Below are positions 1-8,068 of a stretch of 64,000 nucleotides of DNA, piece by piece. The notes under the pieces were generated by a model. It saw only the letters and a list, made by a program, of their open reading frames with translations, was not told where the DNA came from and searched no databases. A program made the position numbers and the translations under genes. Positions within the stretch are counted from its first letter, which is position 1, and the number at the start of each line of letters is the position of its first letter. Source of the stretch: Kribbella solani (GTDB lineage Bacteria; Actinomycetota; Actinomycetes; Propionibacteriales; Kribbellaceae); the NCBI RefSeq assembly GCF_014205295.1, contig NZ_JACHNF010000001.1, forward strand, positions 7,068,001 to 7,132,000. Direction: 5' to 3'.

Positions 1-625
1 AGTTGGTGACTCCGGCGAAGGATGCGTACCAGGCCACGGCAGCAGTCACCAGACCGAGCCAGCCACCCACCTTCGTCATGGTCGGCGCGGTCCCGAGCGC
101 GCCGATCGTGAGGAACAGGAACGTCAGGGTCAGGAAGACGAAGACGCCCAGCACCGCGCCACTGACCCGGGCCGCGGCCACCGTCATGTACGCGGTGAAG
201 ATCGTCCAGGCCAGCAGGAACAGCCCGGTCGCCGTCGCGGCGTTCGCACCGAGCCCGGGCAGGACGAACTTGACGTACGCGGCGAACGACAGCCAGAACG
301 CCCCGAACGAACTGAACGCCAGCGCGCCGAACGTGTTGCCCTTCCGGAACTCCCACATGCCGGCCATGAACTGGCCCAGCCCGCCGTAGAAGGCGGCGAG
401 CGGCAGCACCACGGCCTCGAGGGTCGCGTTGCTGATCAGGTGCGCGTTGAACACGCTCAGGACGAAGGTCGTCATCGCGAACCCGGCCAGCCCCAACGGC
501 GCCGGATCGGCGATGGTCACCCCCGTGTCGATCTGCTGCCGGAGCGGCGCTTCGACCGCCGTCCCCTGCGCTTCGACGGGCGTACTCGTCGCTTCGAACG
601 CAGTACCTTTCTGTGTATCGGACAT
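1..625 (-). CDS. Acetate uptake transporter (GPR1/FUN34/YaaH family), C-terminus beyond window
   Basis: Reading leftwards from the ATG at 625 gives 208 codons that run off the window edge. An N-terminal tail of about 35 residues rich in T, E and A precedes a DPAPLGLAGFAMTTF segment, matching the NPAPLGL signature of the YaaH/SatP family, and then several hydrophobic helices. The family moves acetate or related small monocarboxylates across the cytoplasmic membrane. A GAAGGAG ribosome-binding site lies about six bases before the ATG. The last helices are missing only because of the window boundary. The family call is firm; the exact substrate is inferred. Confidence 0.88.
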   Translation of the reverse strand, partial: MSDTQKGTAFEATSTPVEAQGTAVEAPLRQQIDTGVTIADPAPLGLAGFAMTTFVLSVFNAHLISNATLEAVVLPLAAFYGGLGQFMAGMWEFRKGNTFGALAFSSFGAFWLSFAAYVKFVLPGLGANAATATGLFLLAWTIFTAYMTVAAARVSGAVLGVFVFLTLTFLFLTIGALGTAPTMTKVGGWLGLVTAAVAWYASFAGVTN

Positions 626-733
626 CACAACTCCTTCTCGCGGACAACCGGCGACACGCCGACGCCATCCATGTGTGACGTACCTTTCAGCGTAGTCCGA
701 TAATGCGAAAAGGCTCCCGGAGAACCGGATCGA

Positions 734-1084
734 TCAGACCGGGGTCGGGCGCGCGCAGCGCGGGCACACCTGGGCCGGGGCCGGCCACTTCCCGGCGCAG
801 TACCGGCAGTAGTAGCGGCGAGCCCACCAGATAACGGCCAGCGTGGGCACCGTCGCCGTGAGTATCAGCCCGGCCGCCAGGACCGCCGGAACGGCGAACA
901 GATCGCCGAGCGCGGCCAGTACGACGCCCAGCGCGACCAGAACGGACAGCACGAGCACCGCGTTGAGTGACCGGGGACCACCCGGCCGCATCCGCGCCAG
1001 CCGGTGATCGAGTCGCGGGTCTTCCGCCCGCAGCGCACGCTCAAGCGCACCCAGTTTCAGTTCTTCGTCGTCACTCAGCTTCAC
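734..1084 (-). CDS. DUF3040-like membrane protein with C-terminal zinc ribbon
   Basis: About 116 residues from a GTG start. The N-terminus (LSDDEELKLGALERALRAED) is the typical opening of actinobacterial DUF3040 proteins. Two hydrophobic stretches follow at about residues 50-95, then a cysteine cluster CRYC-x9-CPRC that should bind one zinc. A longer in-frame version from 1207 would add residues unlike the family, so the GTG was chosen, although its ribosome-binding site is weak. Function is unknown; a small membrane-associated zinc-ribbon protein is what can be seen. Confidence 0.6.
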   Translation of the reverse strand: MKLSDDEELKLGALERALRAEDPRLDHRLARMRPGGPRSLNAVLVLSVLVALGVVLAALGDLFAVPAVLAAGLILTATVPTLAVIWWARRYYCRYCAGKWPAPAQVCPRCARPTPV

Positions 1085-1277
1085 TGCGGTCTCTGCTCCG
1101 GTCGATGGTGTCCCGCCATGATGACCCGGCCCGGCCAAATACACCAAGCCCCGTCCTGACTCCGGACTACCACCCACCGTGCCATCCGCCCAGCAGCCCA
1201 GCCCCACGAAGGCTGCCTACTGACCCGCCACAACCCCAACTGAACCCACATCTCCCCGCAGCCCAAGGCCGCTCGGG

Positions 1278-1350
1278 TGCCCCCGGCAGGATTCGAACCT
1301 GCGACGCACGGTTTAGGAAACCGACGCTCTATCCCCTGAGCTACGGGGGC
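1278..1350 (-). tRNA. tRNA-Arg (anticodon CCU)
   Basis: Read on the minus strand, a complete cloverleaf is present: acceptor GCCCCCG pairing with CGGGGGC, D arm, anticodon loop TTCCTAA giving CCU, T arm GCAGG-TTCGAAT-CCTGC and discriminator A. The 3' CCA is not encoded. The outermost anticodon-stem pair is a U-U mismatch. It reads AGG codons. Confidence 0.95.
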
Positions 1351-1379
1351 GCACGCGGGGACAGCTTAGCGGAGGCTGG

Positions 1380-2681
1380 TCAGCCGGTGAGGGCGGTTAC
1401 TCCCAGGTGGCCGGTGATGGATTTGTAGCGCTCGGCGTACAGGGTGGTGCAGCGGGAAGAGGCGCAGCCGGCGCCGGCGAAGGTGATGCCGCGGATGGTT
1501 GCCGAGGAGGAGCCGCGGCGGGAGTAGAGCGGGCCGCCGGAGTCGCCGCCGATGATGGCTATCTGGCCGCCGCGGGTGGCGCGGATGACGTACGTCGTGC
1601 AGCCCTCGTTGTCGCAGTACTTGGCCGACGTGGAACGGACCGTGAGGCCGCACAGGGACGTACTGAAGCTGCCGGACTGGCAGACCACCGTGCCGACGCC
1701 GGGGTCGCCGCCGCCGGTGACCGTGCGGGTGTCGGCGGAGTCGCCGGGGCCGTCGGTCCAGATCTTCGGGCCGTACGCGCTGCCCGTGATCAGGGACTGG
1801 TCGTAGTCCGGGTAGTTCGTCCGGACCGTGGTGGTGCCGTAGTAGTTGGTTCCCGACTTCCAGATCGTCCCGGCCGGACCGCAGTGCCCTGCCGTGACCG
1901 ATCCACGCTGGCCGTTCGAGCGGCGTACGACGGAGAAGCCGGCCGTGCAGTTCTTCAGCGCGGAGGTGATCCGGGCGCCGCCCCAGTGGCCGCCCTTCGG
2001 GGTGTCGCTGAGCCTGGATGTGCGTGCTAGCGAACCGGCGACGAGCTGGACTCCGGACAGGTCGCGGAGCCCGGCCAGTGACGCGGGTGACGTACTGGCC
2101 TGGTCGTACTCGACGACGACGTTCTCGGTCAGCGGATCGAGGTCCGCGGCGAACGTCGTCCGGCCGGCATCGGCTGACCAGGAGCGGGCGCCGACCGCGT
2201 TCCACGCCTCCGCGATCGACTGAGCTGAGCGGCAGCTGCGTTCGACGCGGACCAGCTGCTTGCCGGCCGACGGCAGGTTTCGCGCCATCGCCGACTGGTA
2301 CTTCTTGCTGTCGAGCTTCGCCGAGTCGACGACGACCTTGTACCCGGACGTGGCCGAGCCGACCACGCCGATGATGCCCTGGCTCAGCCCGTACGGTAGT
2401 CCGGATTTCGGGCGGCCGGTGGCGTCCAGCGGCTCCAGCGAGTCGACCGCGGCCGAGATGCCGTCGCCGATCGACTCACCGAGCGGCCGCGCGTCGGACT
2501 TCGAGGTCGGCTGCGACAGCCGCTGCGCGTCGGTCGAGCTCGCGCTCGGCTGCGCGTGCGAACAGGCCGTGGCAGCGGTCACCGCACCCGACGAGGGTGC
2601 GGTGAGGGCAACCGCGAAGAGTGATGCTGAGCCGAACGTGATCAGCGGGACGGTAACAGAGAGTCGCACGTGGCTCCCCAC
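1380..2681 (-). CDS. Secreted trypsin-like serine protease (S1, streptogrisin-like)
   Basis: 433 residues. A signal peptide (about 1-33) and a long propeptide-like region (about 40-225) precede a chymotrypsin-fold domain. The catalytic triad is visible as TAGHC (His266), PDYDQSL (Asp294) and GGDSGGPL (Ser381). Paired cysteines around 245/267, 334/344 and near the C-terminus fit the disulfides of streptogrisin and alpha-lytic-type proteases. It is predicted to be exported as a zymogen and matured by removal of the pro-region, working as an extracellular endopeptidase. The gene ends 30 bp before tRNA-Arg on the same strand. Confidence 0.88.
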   Translation of the reverse strand: MGSHVRLSVTVPLITFGSASLFAVALTAPSSGAVTAATACSHAQPSASSTDAQRLSQPTSKSDARPLGESIGDGISAAVDSLEPLDATGRPKSGLPYGLSQGIIGVVGSATSGYKVVVDSAKLDSKKYQSAMARNLPSAGKQLVRVERSCRSAQSIAEAWNAVGARSWSADAGRTTFAADLDPLTENVVVEYDQASTSPASLAGLRDLSGVQLVAGSLARTSRLSDTPKGGHWGGARITSALKNCTAGFSVVRRSNGQRGSVTAGHCGPAGTIWKSGTNYYGTTTVRTNYPDYDQSLITGSAYGPKIWTDGPGDSADTRTVTGGGDPGVGTVVCQSGSFSTSLCGLTVRSTSAKYCDNEGCTTYVIRATRGGQIAIIGGDSGGPLYSRRGSSSATIRGITFAGAGCASSRCTTLYAERYKSITGHLGVTALTG

Positions 2682-2761
2682 ATTGGTGGACCTGGCCCTT
2701 AGATCGTCCGGTCAGGACTCCGCTCCGTCAAGTCTTGATCACCGTCCGCAAGCAAATTCGA

Positions 2762-3367
2762 CTACCGTGCGCGAGCGTAACTCGCAAGTCGGCGCCCGTC
2801 GGCGGCGAAGAACTGCAGCGTGTCGCCGGACACCGCGATCCGCTTCGCGGCGTCCAGTACGCCGGTGTGCGGGACGTTGTCGCAGCCGATCATGTGCTGT
2901 GGCCCGGAGGTCGCGCTGAACGCACCCCGCTGGCCGATCGTGAACGTGCCCTGAAGGCTGTTGCAGCCGTCCGAACCGCCCCAAGTGCCATCCGGGTGCA
3001 GGACCAGCACCGGATCCTCCGGCCGGGGGGTCCTCAGCGCCTTCACGCCGGCCATCTGCAGCGGGCGCCACGTACCGGACACGGTCTTGGCGGTCGGCGG
3101 CTCCGGTGCCGGCGTCGCCGAGGCGGAGGCCGGAGCGGCCGCTATCGGTGTTTGCGCGGGCTTGCCGTGCGAACCGGCCAGCCCGAAGCCGGCCACGACC
3201 ACTGCAGCGACGGCCACCGCGGCCGCTCCGGACACCAGCCAGGTCCGGCGCTGGGCGCGGCGCGCGCCGGTGGTGGCGCGCTCGGTCAGCGTGCCGGCCG
3301 GCGGCACCGAGGCCGCGGCGCGTTCGAACGTACCGCGCAGGTCATCCTCGAGATCGGTGTTGCTCAC
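2762..3367 (-). CDS. Membrane protein with extracytoplasmic META domain, likely partner of the adjacent sigma factor
   Basis: 201 residues. A short charged N-terminal region (1-41) is followed by one transmembrane helix (about 42-66), a P/A-rich linker and a C-terminal META/HslJ-like domain (about 95-200, with SDGCNSLQGTF, MIGCDN and GDTLQFF). Its start overlaps the stop of the SigE-type sigma gene by 4 bp, so the two are translationally coupled. The cytoplasmic tail-helix-sensor layout and the position suggest an anti-sigma or sensor role, although no classical zinc anti-sigma motif is present. The META domain is clear; the regulatory role is inferred. Confidence 0.72.
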   Translation of the reverse strand: MSNTDLEDDLRGTFERAAASVPPAGTLTERATTGARRAQRRTWLVSGAAAVAVAAVVVAGFGLAGSHGKPAQTPIAAAPASASATPAPEPPTAKTVSGTWRPLQMAGVKALRTPRPEDPVLVLHPDGTWGGSDGCNSLQGTFTIGQRGAFSATSGPQHMIGCDNVPHTGVLDAAKRIAVSGDTLQFFAADGRRLASYARAR

Positions 3368-3858
3368 GACAACCTCTCATCGACGCGATGGGACTCTCTG
3401 GTCTTCCGCAGTGCCGCGAGCGCGCGGCTCGCGGTCGCCCGTACGGAGGAGGGCTTGATGCCGAGCAGGTCGGCGATCGTCTGGTCGTCCAGGTCCTGGT
3501 AGTAGCGCAGCACCAGGACGACCCGTTCCCGGGCGGTCAGCGTTGCCAGCGCGCGCCAAAGATGGTCGGAGTCGGCGATGCCGGTGGCGTGATCGGGCAC
3601 CGTGTGCTGCGGGTCGATATCGGCCGTCGGAGCCTCGGTGTACGAGCGTCTGCGCGTCATCGACAGGAACTCGTTCACCAGGATCCGCCGGACGTAGTGA
3701 TGCGGATCGTCCGCGCCGCGCACCTTCCGCCAGGACCGGAACGCCTGCATCAACGCGATCTGTGCCAGGTCCTCCGCCCGCTGGTAGTCGCCGGAGACGG
3801 TGAACCCGAGTCGCACCAGTTCCTGCCCACGGGCGGATACGTACTCCTCGAACTCCAC
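3364..3858 (-). CDS. RNA polymerase sigma factor, SigE family (ECF)
   Basis: 164 residues from a GTG with an AGGGAG ribosome-binding site. Region 2 lies in the N-terminal half (ALMQAFRSWRKVRGADDPHH, VRRILVNEFLS) and region 4 in the C-terminal half (TARERVVLVLRYYQDLDDQT, LLGIKPSSVRATASRALAAL), the arrangement of the short actinobacterial SigE-type ECF factors. It directs RNA polymerase to a regulon that cannot be named here. The downstream gene, overlapping by 4 bp, encodes a membrane META-domain protein that probably controls it. Confidence 0.88.
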   Translation of the reverse strand: MEFEEYVSARGQELVRLGFTVSGDYQRAEDLAQIALMQAFRSWRKVRGADDPHHYVRRILVNEFLSMTRRRSYTEAPTADIDPQHTVPDHATGIADSDHLWRALATLTARERVVLVLRYYQDLDDQTIADLLGIKPSSVRATASRALAALRKTRESHRVDERLS

Positions 3859-4023
3859 TCGCCACTCCCTGGCCGGCCGTACAACTCCTCACATCTATTA
3901 AGACGCATCGAGTCGCGCGGCTGATGCAACCGTTCGTACACAGTTGGATCTCGCGATACGGATCTCGCGGCGCTGCCTTGGACTGCCTTGGACTGTCTGC
4001 GCGGTCCGATAGGTCAGGCCGCG

Positions 4024-4067
4024 GCCTGCCCTGCGGGTGGGCCTCGGAAAGGGTCCGCAGGGCAGGC
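4024..4067 (-). terminator. Stem-loop terminator of the lipoprotein gene
   Basis: A perfect 13-bp inverted repeat (4024-4036 with 4055-4067, GCCTGCCCTGCGG) with an 18-base loop lies about 50 bp past the stop of the minus-strand lipoprotein gene. There is no strong U tract, as is common in GC-rich actinomycetes. Confidence 0.6.
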
Positions 4068-4119
4068 GCGGGTCACCCCGCTCCGGACGGCTTCGGGGTG
4101 CACGTCCGGGCGCGGGGGG

Positions 4120-4716
4120 TCAGCGGAGGCCGAGTGACTTGGTCAGCTCGGCCGTCACCTGGCGTGGTGCCGGCAGCGTGCCAGGCTTGCCCTGGCCCTC
4201 CAGGGAGGTCGCCACCAGCCGGTGGCAACCGAAGGCTTCGGCGGTGAAGGACAGCACGCCGCGGTCGTTGTCGGTGAACCGCAGGACGTACGTGGGGCCG
4301 AGTTCCTTGGTGCAGATGCTCGGCTTCTTCGCGACCGGCTTGGCCGCGTTGACCAGGGCGAACAGCTCGGTCGCCTGCTTGCCGTTGCGCTTGGTCTTGA
4401 CGGTCGCGTAGTCCTGCCCGGCCGCCTGCGCGTCGAACTGGCAGATCGTCACACTGACCGGGTGGAACGCCGAGGTGGCGACGCCCTGGCCCCAGACCAC
4501 TTTGTCGGTGGCGGTGCGGACGGCCGTGATGGTTTCCGGGCAGTCCATGCTCGGGGTGCCGCTGGGGGTGGGCGACAGGCTGGGGGTGGTCGGGGTGTCC
4601 GTGGGCTGTGCGGCGGGCGGGGACGAGGCGTTCTCGGTGCCGCAGGCGGCGGCGAATCCGAGTACGGCCACGACGAGCGTCGCACCGATCAGGCCCCGGG
4701 TCCGTAATGCACTCAC
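4120..4716 (-). CDS. Putative secreted lipoprotein of unknown function
   Basis: 198 residues from a GTG with a GGAAGGA ribosome-binding site 9 bases upstream; the longer ORF upstream lacks these signals. A hydrophobic signal (about 6-24) ends in a lipobox-like AAAC, followed by a linker rich in P, T and S, as in many actinobacterial lipoproteins. The mature part contains cysteines in TICQFD, SICTKE and FGCHRL that could form disulfides. No enzymatic motif was recognised. It is predicted to be anchored on the outer face of the membrane. Confidence 0.65.
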   Translation of the reverse strand: MSALRTRGLIGATLVVAVLGFAAACGTENASSPPAAQPTDTPTTPSLSPTPSGTPSMDCPETITAVRTATDKVVWGQGVATSAFHPVSVTICQFDAQAAGQDYATVKTKRNGKQATELFALVNAAKPVAKKPSICTKELGPTYVLRFTDNDRGVLSFTAEAFGCHRLVATSLEGQGKPGTLPAPRQVTAELTKSLGLR

Positions 4717-5043
4717 GACTCGGTCCTTCCGGGTTGGCAAGGTCCACCATGATGCTCGAACGGGGTCACGCCGCGCGTGCCGGAACATCACGGCAGCACG
4801 TCTATCCGGTCACGCCGCCCGATCGAGCGGCAACCGAGGCACACCTGTAACCCGCGCGCACTGGCCGCCCCCTCGTCCTCGGACCCGTACTACGCACCCG
4901 ACAGGGCGATCTCACGGTCGTCCGGCGAACCCTCTCCGGCTGCCCGGCGCCCACCTCCGCGTCGCCCGGGATGCACTGCCCGGGATGCGCCGACCGGCCG
5001 TAGCGGCTGCCGTTGTCCCCGTGGCGCCTTACGATGCTGTGTC
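4717..5043. other. Intergenic region between divergent genes
   Basis: 327 bp between the start of the lipoprotein gene (minus) and the start of the 5044 gene (plus). Apart from the lipoprotein ribosome-binding site and a possible -10 at 5030-5035, I see no convincing gene, repeat or RNA structure. Confidence 0.5.
5030..5035 (+). promoter_or_regulatory. Candidate -10 element (TACGAT), leaderless start
   Basis: TACGAT lies 8 bases before the GTG at 5044 and no ribosome-binding site is visible between them, so the transcript may begin at or next to the start codon. No clear -35 was seen. Confidence 0.35.
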
Positions 5044-5748
5044 GTGGGCCGGAAGAAAGACGCTGCCGCCGCCGCGCAGCGCGCACGTGAGGAATGGCAG
5101 CTCGGCGTCGACTGGGCGCGCTGGCTGCTGGCCGGCAACGTACCCGCCGAGCTCACCATGTACGGGCTGGTGCTCGACCCGGGCGAAACCGCCTACATCC
5201 AGACCAACGCCCAGTACGCCCGGTTGTACGGCGGAAACGGGCGCTACACGCACACCGGCGGGTTCTTCTTCGGCAAACCGGCGATGGTGGTCGGAATGAT
5301 GGCCGCCACCGCCGCGGTGAACGCGAGCCGGAAGTCGGCCGCCAAGCGGGACATGCAGCAGTCGTGGCGCGACGCGCAGGAGCTCCCGGTGGTGGCGACG
5401 AACTACCGGCTGCTCTGCCACGTCCCGGCGAAGGGCTGGATGAGCTTCTACTACAGCGCCGTCCAGGAGTTCTACCCCGATCCGGCGAACTGGACGATCA
5501 CCTTGGGCTTCCAGAACGCGGTCCCGCTCCGGCTGTCCGGCCTGGCCACGCCGACGCTCTCCGTACTGACCTCCTGGTGTGTGCTCGGCAACAACCGCTG
5601 GTACGGCGAACCGGGGATCGCGCCGCTGATCCGGGAAGCCGCCGGATCCCAGTTGCAGGGTGGTTCCGGGGCCCCGATCGAGGGCGAGGTCGTGCAAGGC
5701 GAGATCGGTCCGGGTACGTCCTGGGGACTCGGTAACCTGGGACTATGA
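5044..5748 (+). CDS. Conserved-looking hypothetical protein
   Basis: 234 residues from a GTG (VGRKKDAAAAAQ). A charged N-terminus is followed by a mixed alpha/beta protein. A central segment FFFGKPAMVVGMMAATAAVNA may be a short membrane-associated helix, followed by ATNYRLLCHVPAKGWMSFYY. The C-terminal part (GEVVQGEIGPGTSWGLGNLGL) looks flexible. I do not recognise the family. Its stop overlaps the start of a 47-residue acidic protein by 4 bp. Confidence 0.65.
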   Translation: MGRKKDAAAAAQRAREEWQLGVDWARWLLAGNVPAELTMYGLVLDPGETAYIQTNAQYARLYGGNGRYTHTGGFFFGKPAMVVGMMAATAAVNASRKSAAKRDMQQSWRDAQELPVVATNYRLLCHVPAKGWMSFYYSAVQEFYPDPANWTITLGFQNAVPLRLSGLATPTLSVLTSWCVLGNNRWYGEPGIAPLIREAAGSQLQGGSGAPIEGEVVQGEIGPGTSWGLGNLGL

Positions 5749-5888
5749 CGAGCCCGTACGAGGACGACGAGCCGCTGCTGCCGGAACAGACCCGCGACGA
5801 CGACCCGCGGAGCTGGGGCGACAACGACTTCGGCAGTGACGACGACGATCGCATCCTGAACGAGGTCCCCCCGCACCACGGCGGCTGA
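5745..5888 (+). CDS. Small acidic protein (47 residues), coupled to upstream gene
   Basis: The ATGA overlap at 5745-5748 couples this short frame to the preceding gene. The product is extremely acidic (runs such as YEDDEP, TRDDDPRSW and GSDDDDRI) and ends in NEVPPHHGG, resembling short actinobacterial proteins ending in a PPH-type motif, as far as I recall. There is no membrane segment or signal peptide. The overlap and coding-like composition support a real gene; the function is unknown. Confidence 0.6.
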   Translation: MTSPYEDDEPLLPEQTRDDDPRSWGDNDFGSDDDDRILNEVPPHHGG

Positions 5889-6042
5889 CGGTGAACAGCC
5901 GGCGAAGTGTTCCGGGCTGGTGAGAATCGTTGGGGCCTCCAATGGATGAACACGGGTTCGAGTAGCGGTTTCGCCTGTACCGGTGGAGAATCCGTCGCAG
6001 CAGCGGTAGACGATCGTGGGGTTCGTCGACTGAGGGGGAGAC

Positions 6043-6561
6043 GTGGAACTTCGGGGTTTTTCCGAAGGGTACGGCGGCCGGGTGGCGAGTTGGGCAGTGG
6101 ACGCCAAGGAGGTGGCGTTGCTGTCGGGGCGGGTGGAGTACCCGTTCCCACCCGAGTTACGGACCAACTGGCGGACGGCTGACGCGGACATCCACTCCTA
6201 TCTGCTGTTCGACGGGGAACGGCCGGTGGGTTACGGCGAGGTCTGGCTGGACGACGTGGAGGACGAGGTCGAACTGGCCCGGATCATCGTGGACCCGGAG
6301 GTTCGCGGTCGTGGGGTCGGCGCCGAACTGGTCCGGGCCTTGCTCGGACCGGCCCTGGACGCCGGGTACGCGGAGGTGTTCTTGCGGGTCCGCCCGGAGA
6401 ACGCGGCGGCGATCCGCGCCTACCACCAGAACGGCTTCGTCGACGTTCCCGCCGGGTTGATGGAGGAATGGAACGGCGGCCAACCGGTGCCGTACCGCTG
6501 GATGCGCTACGGCGGCGAACAGGTGGACACTGGCGAGCTCAGGGGCCGAGAGAACTGCTGA
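6043..6561 (+). CDS. GNAT-family N-acetyltransferase
   Basis: 172 residues from a GTG preceded by a strong GGGGGAG ribosome-binding site. The acetyl-CoA binding signature is at about residues 85-105 (RIIVDPEVRGRGVGAELVRA, the R/Q-x-x-G-x-G/A loop), followed by VFLRVRPENAAAIRAYHQNGF, the usual motif B of the GNAT fold. It transfers an acetyl group from acetyl-CoA to an amine; the substrate cannot be told. It appears to stand alone, with a tandem repeat just downstream. Confidence 0.85.
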   Translation: MELRGFSEGYGGRVASWAVDAKEVALLSGRVEYPFPPELRTNWRTADADIHSYLLFDGERPVGYGEVWLDDVEDEVELARIIVDPEVRGRGVGAELVRALLGPALDAGYAEVFLRVRPENAAAIRAYHQNGFVDVPAGLMEEWNGGQPVPYRWMRYGGEQVDTGELRGRENC

Positions 6562-6579
6562 GGAAAGCACGCCCACCTG

Positions 6580-6690
6580 CCACTACGACGAACTGCTACC
6601 GCGACGAACTGCCACTACGACGAACTGCTACCGCGACGAACTGCCACTACGACGAACTGCTGCCGTGACGAACTGCCACTACAAACGCAC
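6580..6690. repeat. 32-bp tandem repeat (about 3.3 copies), decaying to about 6800
   Basis: CCACTACGACGAACTGCTAC recurs at 6580, 6612, 6644 and 6676, an exact 32-bp period. Inside each unit a 16-bp half-unit (GACGAACTGC plus variants) is repeated. Beyond 6690 the pattern degenerates into CTGCCGCTACAA-type units up to mscL. It is intergenic and does not encode a convincing protein. Confidence 0.85.
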
Positions 6691-6811
6691 TGCCGCTACA
6701 ACGCGATGCTGCCGCGACGACTGCTGCCGCTACGACGGGCTGCCGCTACAAACGCACTTCTGCTGCAACGCGGTGGTGCCGTGACGACTGCTGTCGTGGC
6801 CTGCCGCGCGG

Positions 6812-7213
6812 TCAGGGGCGGGGGTCGGTGCTGCCGGCGCGCAGGAGGTCGCGGATCTCGGTGAGCAGTTCCTGGTCGGCGGTCAGCGGTTCCGGTTCCG
6901 GCTCCTGACCGCGCTTGCGCCGTTCGGCCAGCTTGTTCATCGGCAGCACGATGAAGAAGTAGACGGCCGCCGCGGTGAAGAGGAAGATCAGTGCCTCCTG
7001 CAGGATCGCCCCGATCTTGAACTCCGCGCCGTTGAGTTTGAAGTTCCACACGCCGCTGATGTCCGTCTTGCCGAAGATCGCCGCGATCAACGGGTTGATC
7101 AGGTTGTCCACCAGCGCGCTGACGATCTTGCCGAACGCCGCGCCGATGACGACAGCGACCGCCAGGTCGATGACGTTGCCGCGCATCACGAATTCCTTGA
7201 AGCCCTTGAGCAT
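6812..7213 (-). CDS. mscL: Large-conductance mechanosensitive channel MscL
   Basis: 133 residues starting MLKGFKEFVMRGNVIDLAVAV, the conserved N-terminal amphipathic helix plus TM1 of MscL. TM2 is at about 70-92 (ALIFLFTAAAVYFFIVLPMN), followed by a charged C-terminal helix. The start at 7213 is supported by a GGAGG ribosome-binding site; the longer upstream ORF is not. The homopentamer opens under membrane tension to release solutes on hypo-osmotic shock. A SAF-domain gene lies just upstream on the same strand. Confidence 0.96.
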   Translation of the reverse strand: MLKGFKEFVMRGNVIDLAVAVVIGAAFGKIVSALVDNLINPLIAAIFGKTDISGVWNFKLNGAEFKIGAILQEALIFLFTAAAVYFFIVLPMNKLAERRKRGQEPEPEPLTADQELLTEIRDLLRAGSTDPRP

Positions 7214-7354
7214 GTGGTGCCTCCACGAAGCGGGTGGGATGTACCCGGACGAAGCGGGTGAGGTGTACCCGGACAAGGTAGGACCACAGGCCTGCTGGAG
7301 CTAGGGACCGCGCCGCGCGCCGGTGCATCGTCGCGCACTGTTTCCGGGGACCGG

Positions 7355-7981
7355 TCAGCTGGTGTCCGGAGTCAGAGCCACGGTGATGCGTGAGTTCGCA
7401 CTGGCCTGGGCCAGTTTGGTGGCGACCTCGGAGGTCGTCGCGACCACGACCAGCGCACCCGTACCAGCCGATCGCGGCACCGGCAGGGCGATCACAGGCA
7501 CGGCCCGGGCGAGCAGTCCAGCGGTGTCTCTCGTGGTGCTGGTCGCCGCGTACAGGTTGAGGTGATCGCCGACGCGGAGCAGCGCGCTGATGTCGGCATC
7601 GTCGACCCGGAGCGGGTACGCGACTGAGCTGGGCGGAATCGCGGGTGGGCCGAGGAATCTCGCGTCGGTCAGTGGTTCGCCGGCACGAACCGGCCCGCTG
7701 AGTACGCGCCTGCTGAGGTCTGCGCCGGGTCTGAGGGCGCCGGCCGGCACGGCCGCGGACGGCAGGCCAACGGTCCGTAGGTCGCCGCCCGTGGGCACCA
7801 CGCCGCCGGCGAGGTCGCGCGCCGCGGCCAGCACCGGAATCGTCGGTGGCGGCGCGGGGGACAGGGAGAGAAGGCCGAAGTACACGGCGGCCGCGGCGGC
7901 GATGCCGGCCAACAGCCGACGGTGCCACCGGGCGGCCCGGATCAGGTCACGGAGCGGATCACGAAGCAGGGAAGGGATCAT
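7355..7981 (-). CDS. SAF-domain membrane protein (CpaB/RcpC-like)
   Basis: 208 residues. A cytoplasmic N-terminus (PLRDLIRAARWHRRLLAG) leads to one transmembrane helix (about 24-42). An extracytoplasmic SAF-like domain follows (VLAAARDLAGGVVPTGGDL, PAGALRPGADLSRRVLSG), then a region resembling RcpC/CpaB (LRVGDHLNLYAA, VPVIALPVP). CpaB-type proteins help assemble Flp pili, but no pilus genes are nearby. The location between mscL and fmdB matches, from memory, a common actinobacterial gene order. The precise role is unknown. Confidence 0.75.
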   Translation of the reverse strand: MIPSLLRDPLRDLIRAARWHRRLLAGIAAAAAVYFGLLSLSPAPPPTIPVLAAARDLAGGVVPTGGDLRTVGLPSAAVPAGALRPGADLSRRVLSGPVRAGEPLTDARFLGPPAIPPSSVAYPLRVDDADISALLRVGDHLNLYAATSTTRDTAGLLARAVPVIALPVPRSAGTGALVVVATTSEVATKLAQASANSRITVALTPDTS

Positions 7982-8068
7982 GCCGGAGAAGATACGATTT
8001 TCGCCGACTCCGGCGGTTCAGTTATCCACAGGGGGCAGCCGCACGCGGTACCCGAGCCCGGGGGTGGG

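Noticed and set aside
1366..2205. Arg/Pro-rich 279-aa frame opposite in phase to the protease
   Set aside because: Composition is the typical out-of-frame shadow of a GC-rich gene and it lies entirely within the protease gene region.
6580..6690. CRISPR array
   Set aside because: The 32-bp units are head-to-tail with no unique spacers and no cas genes are present.
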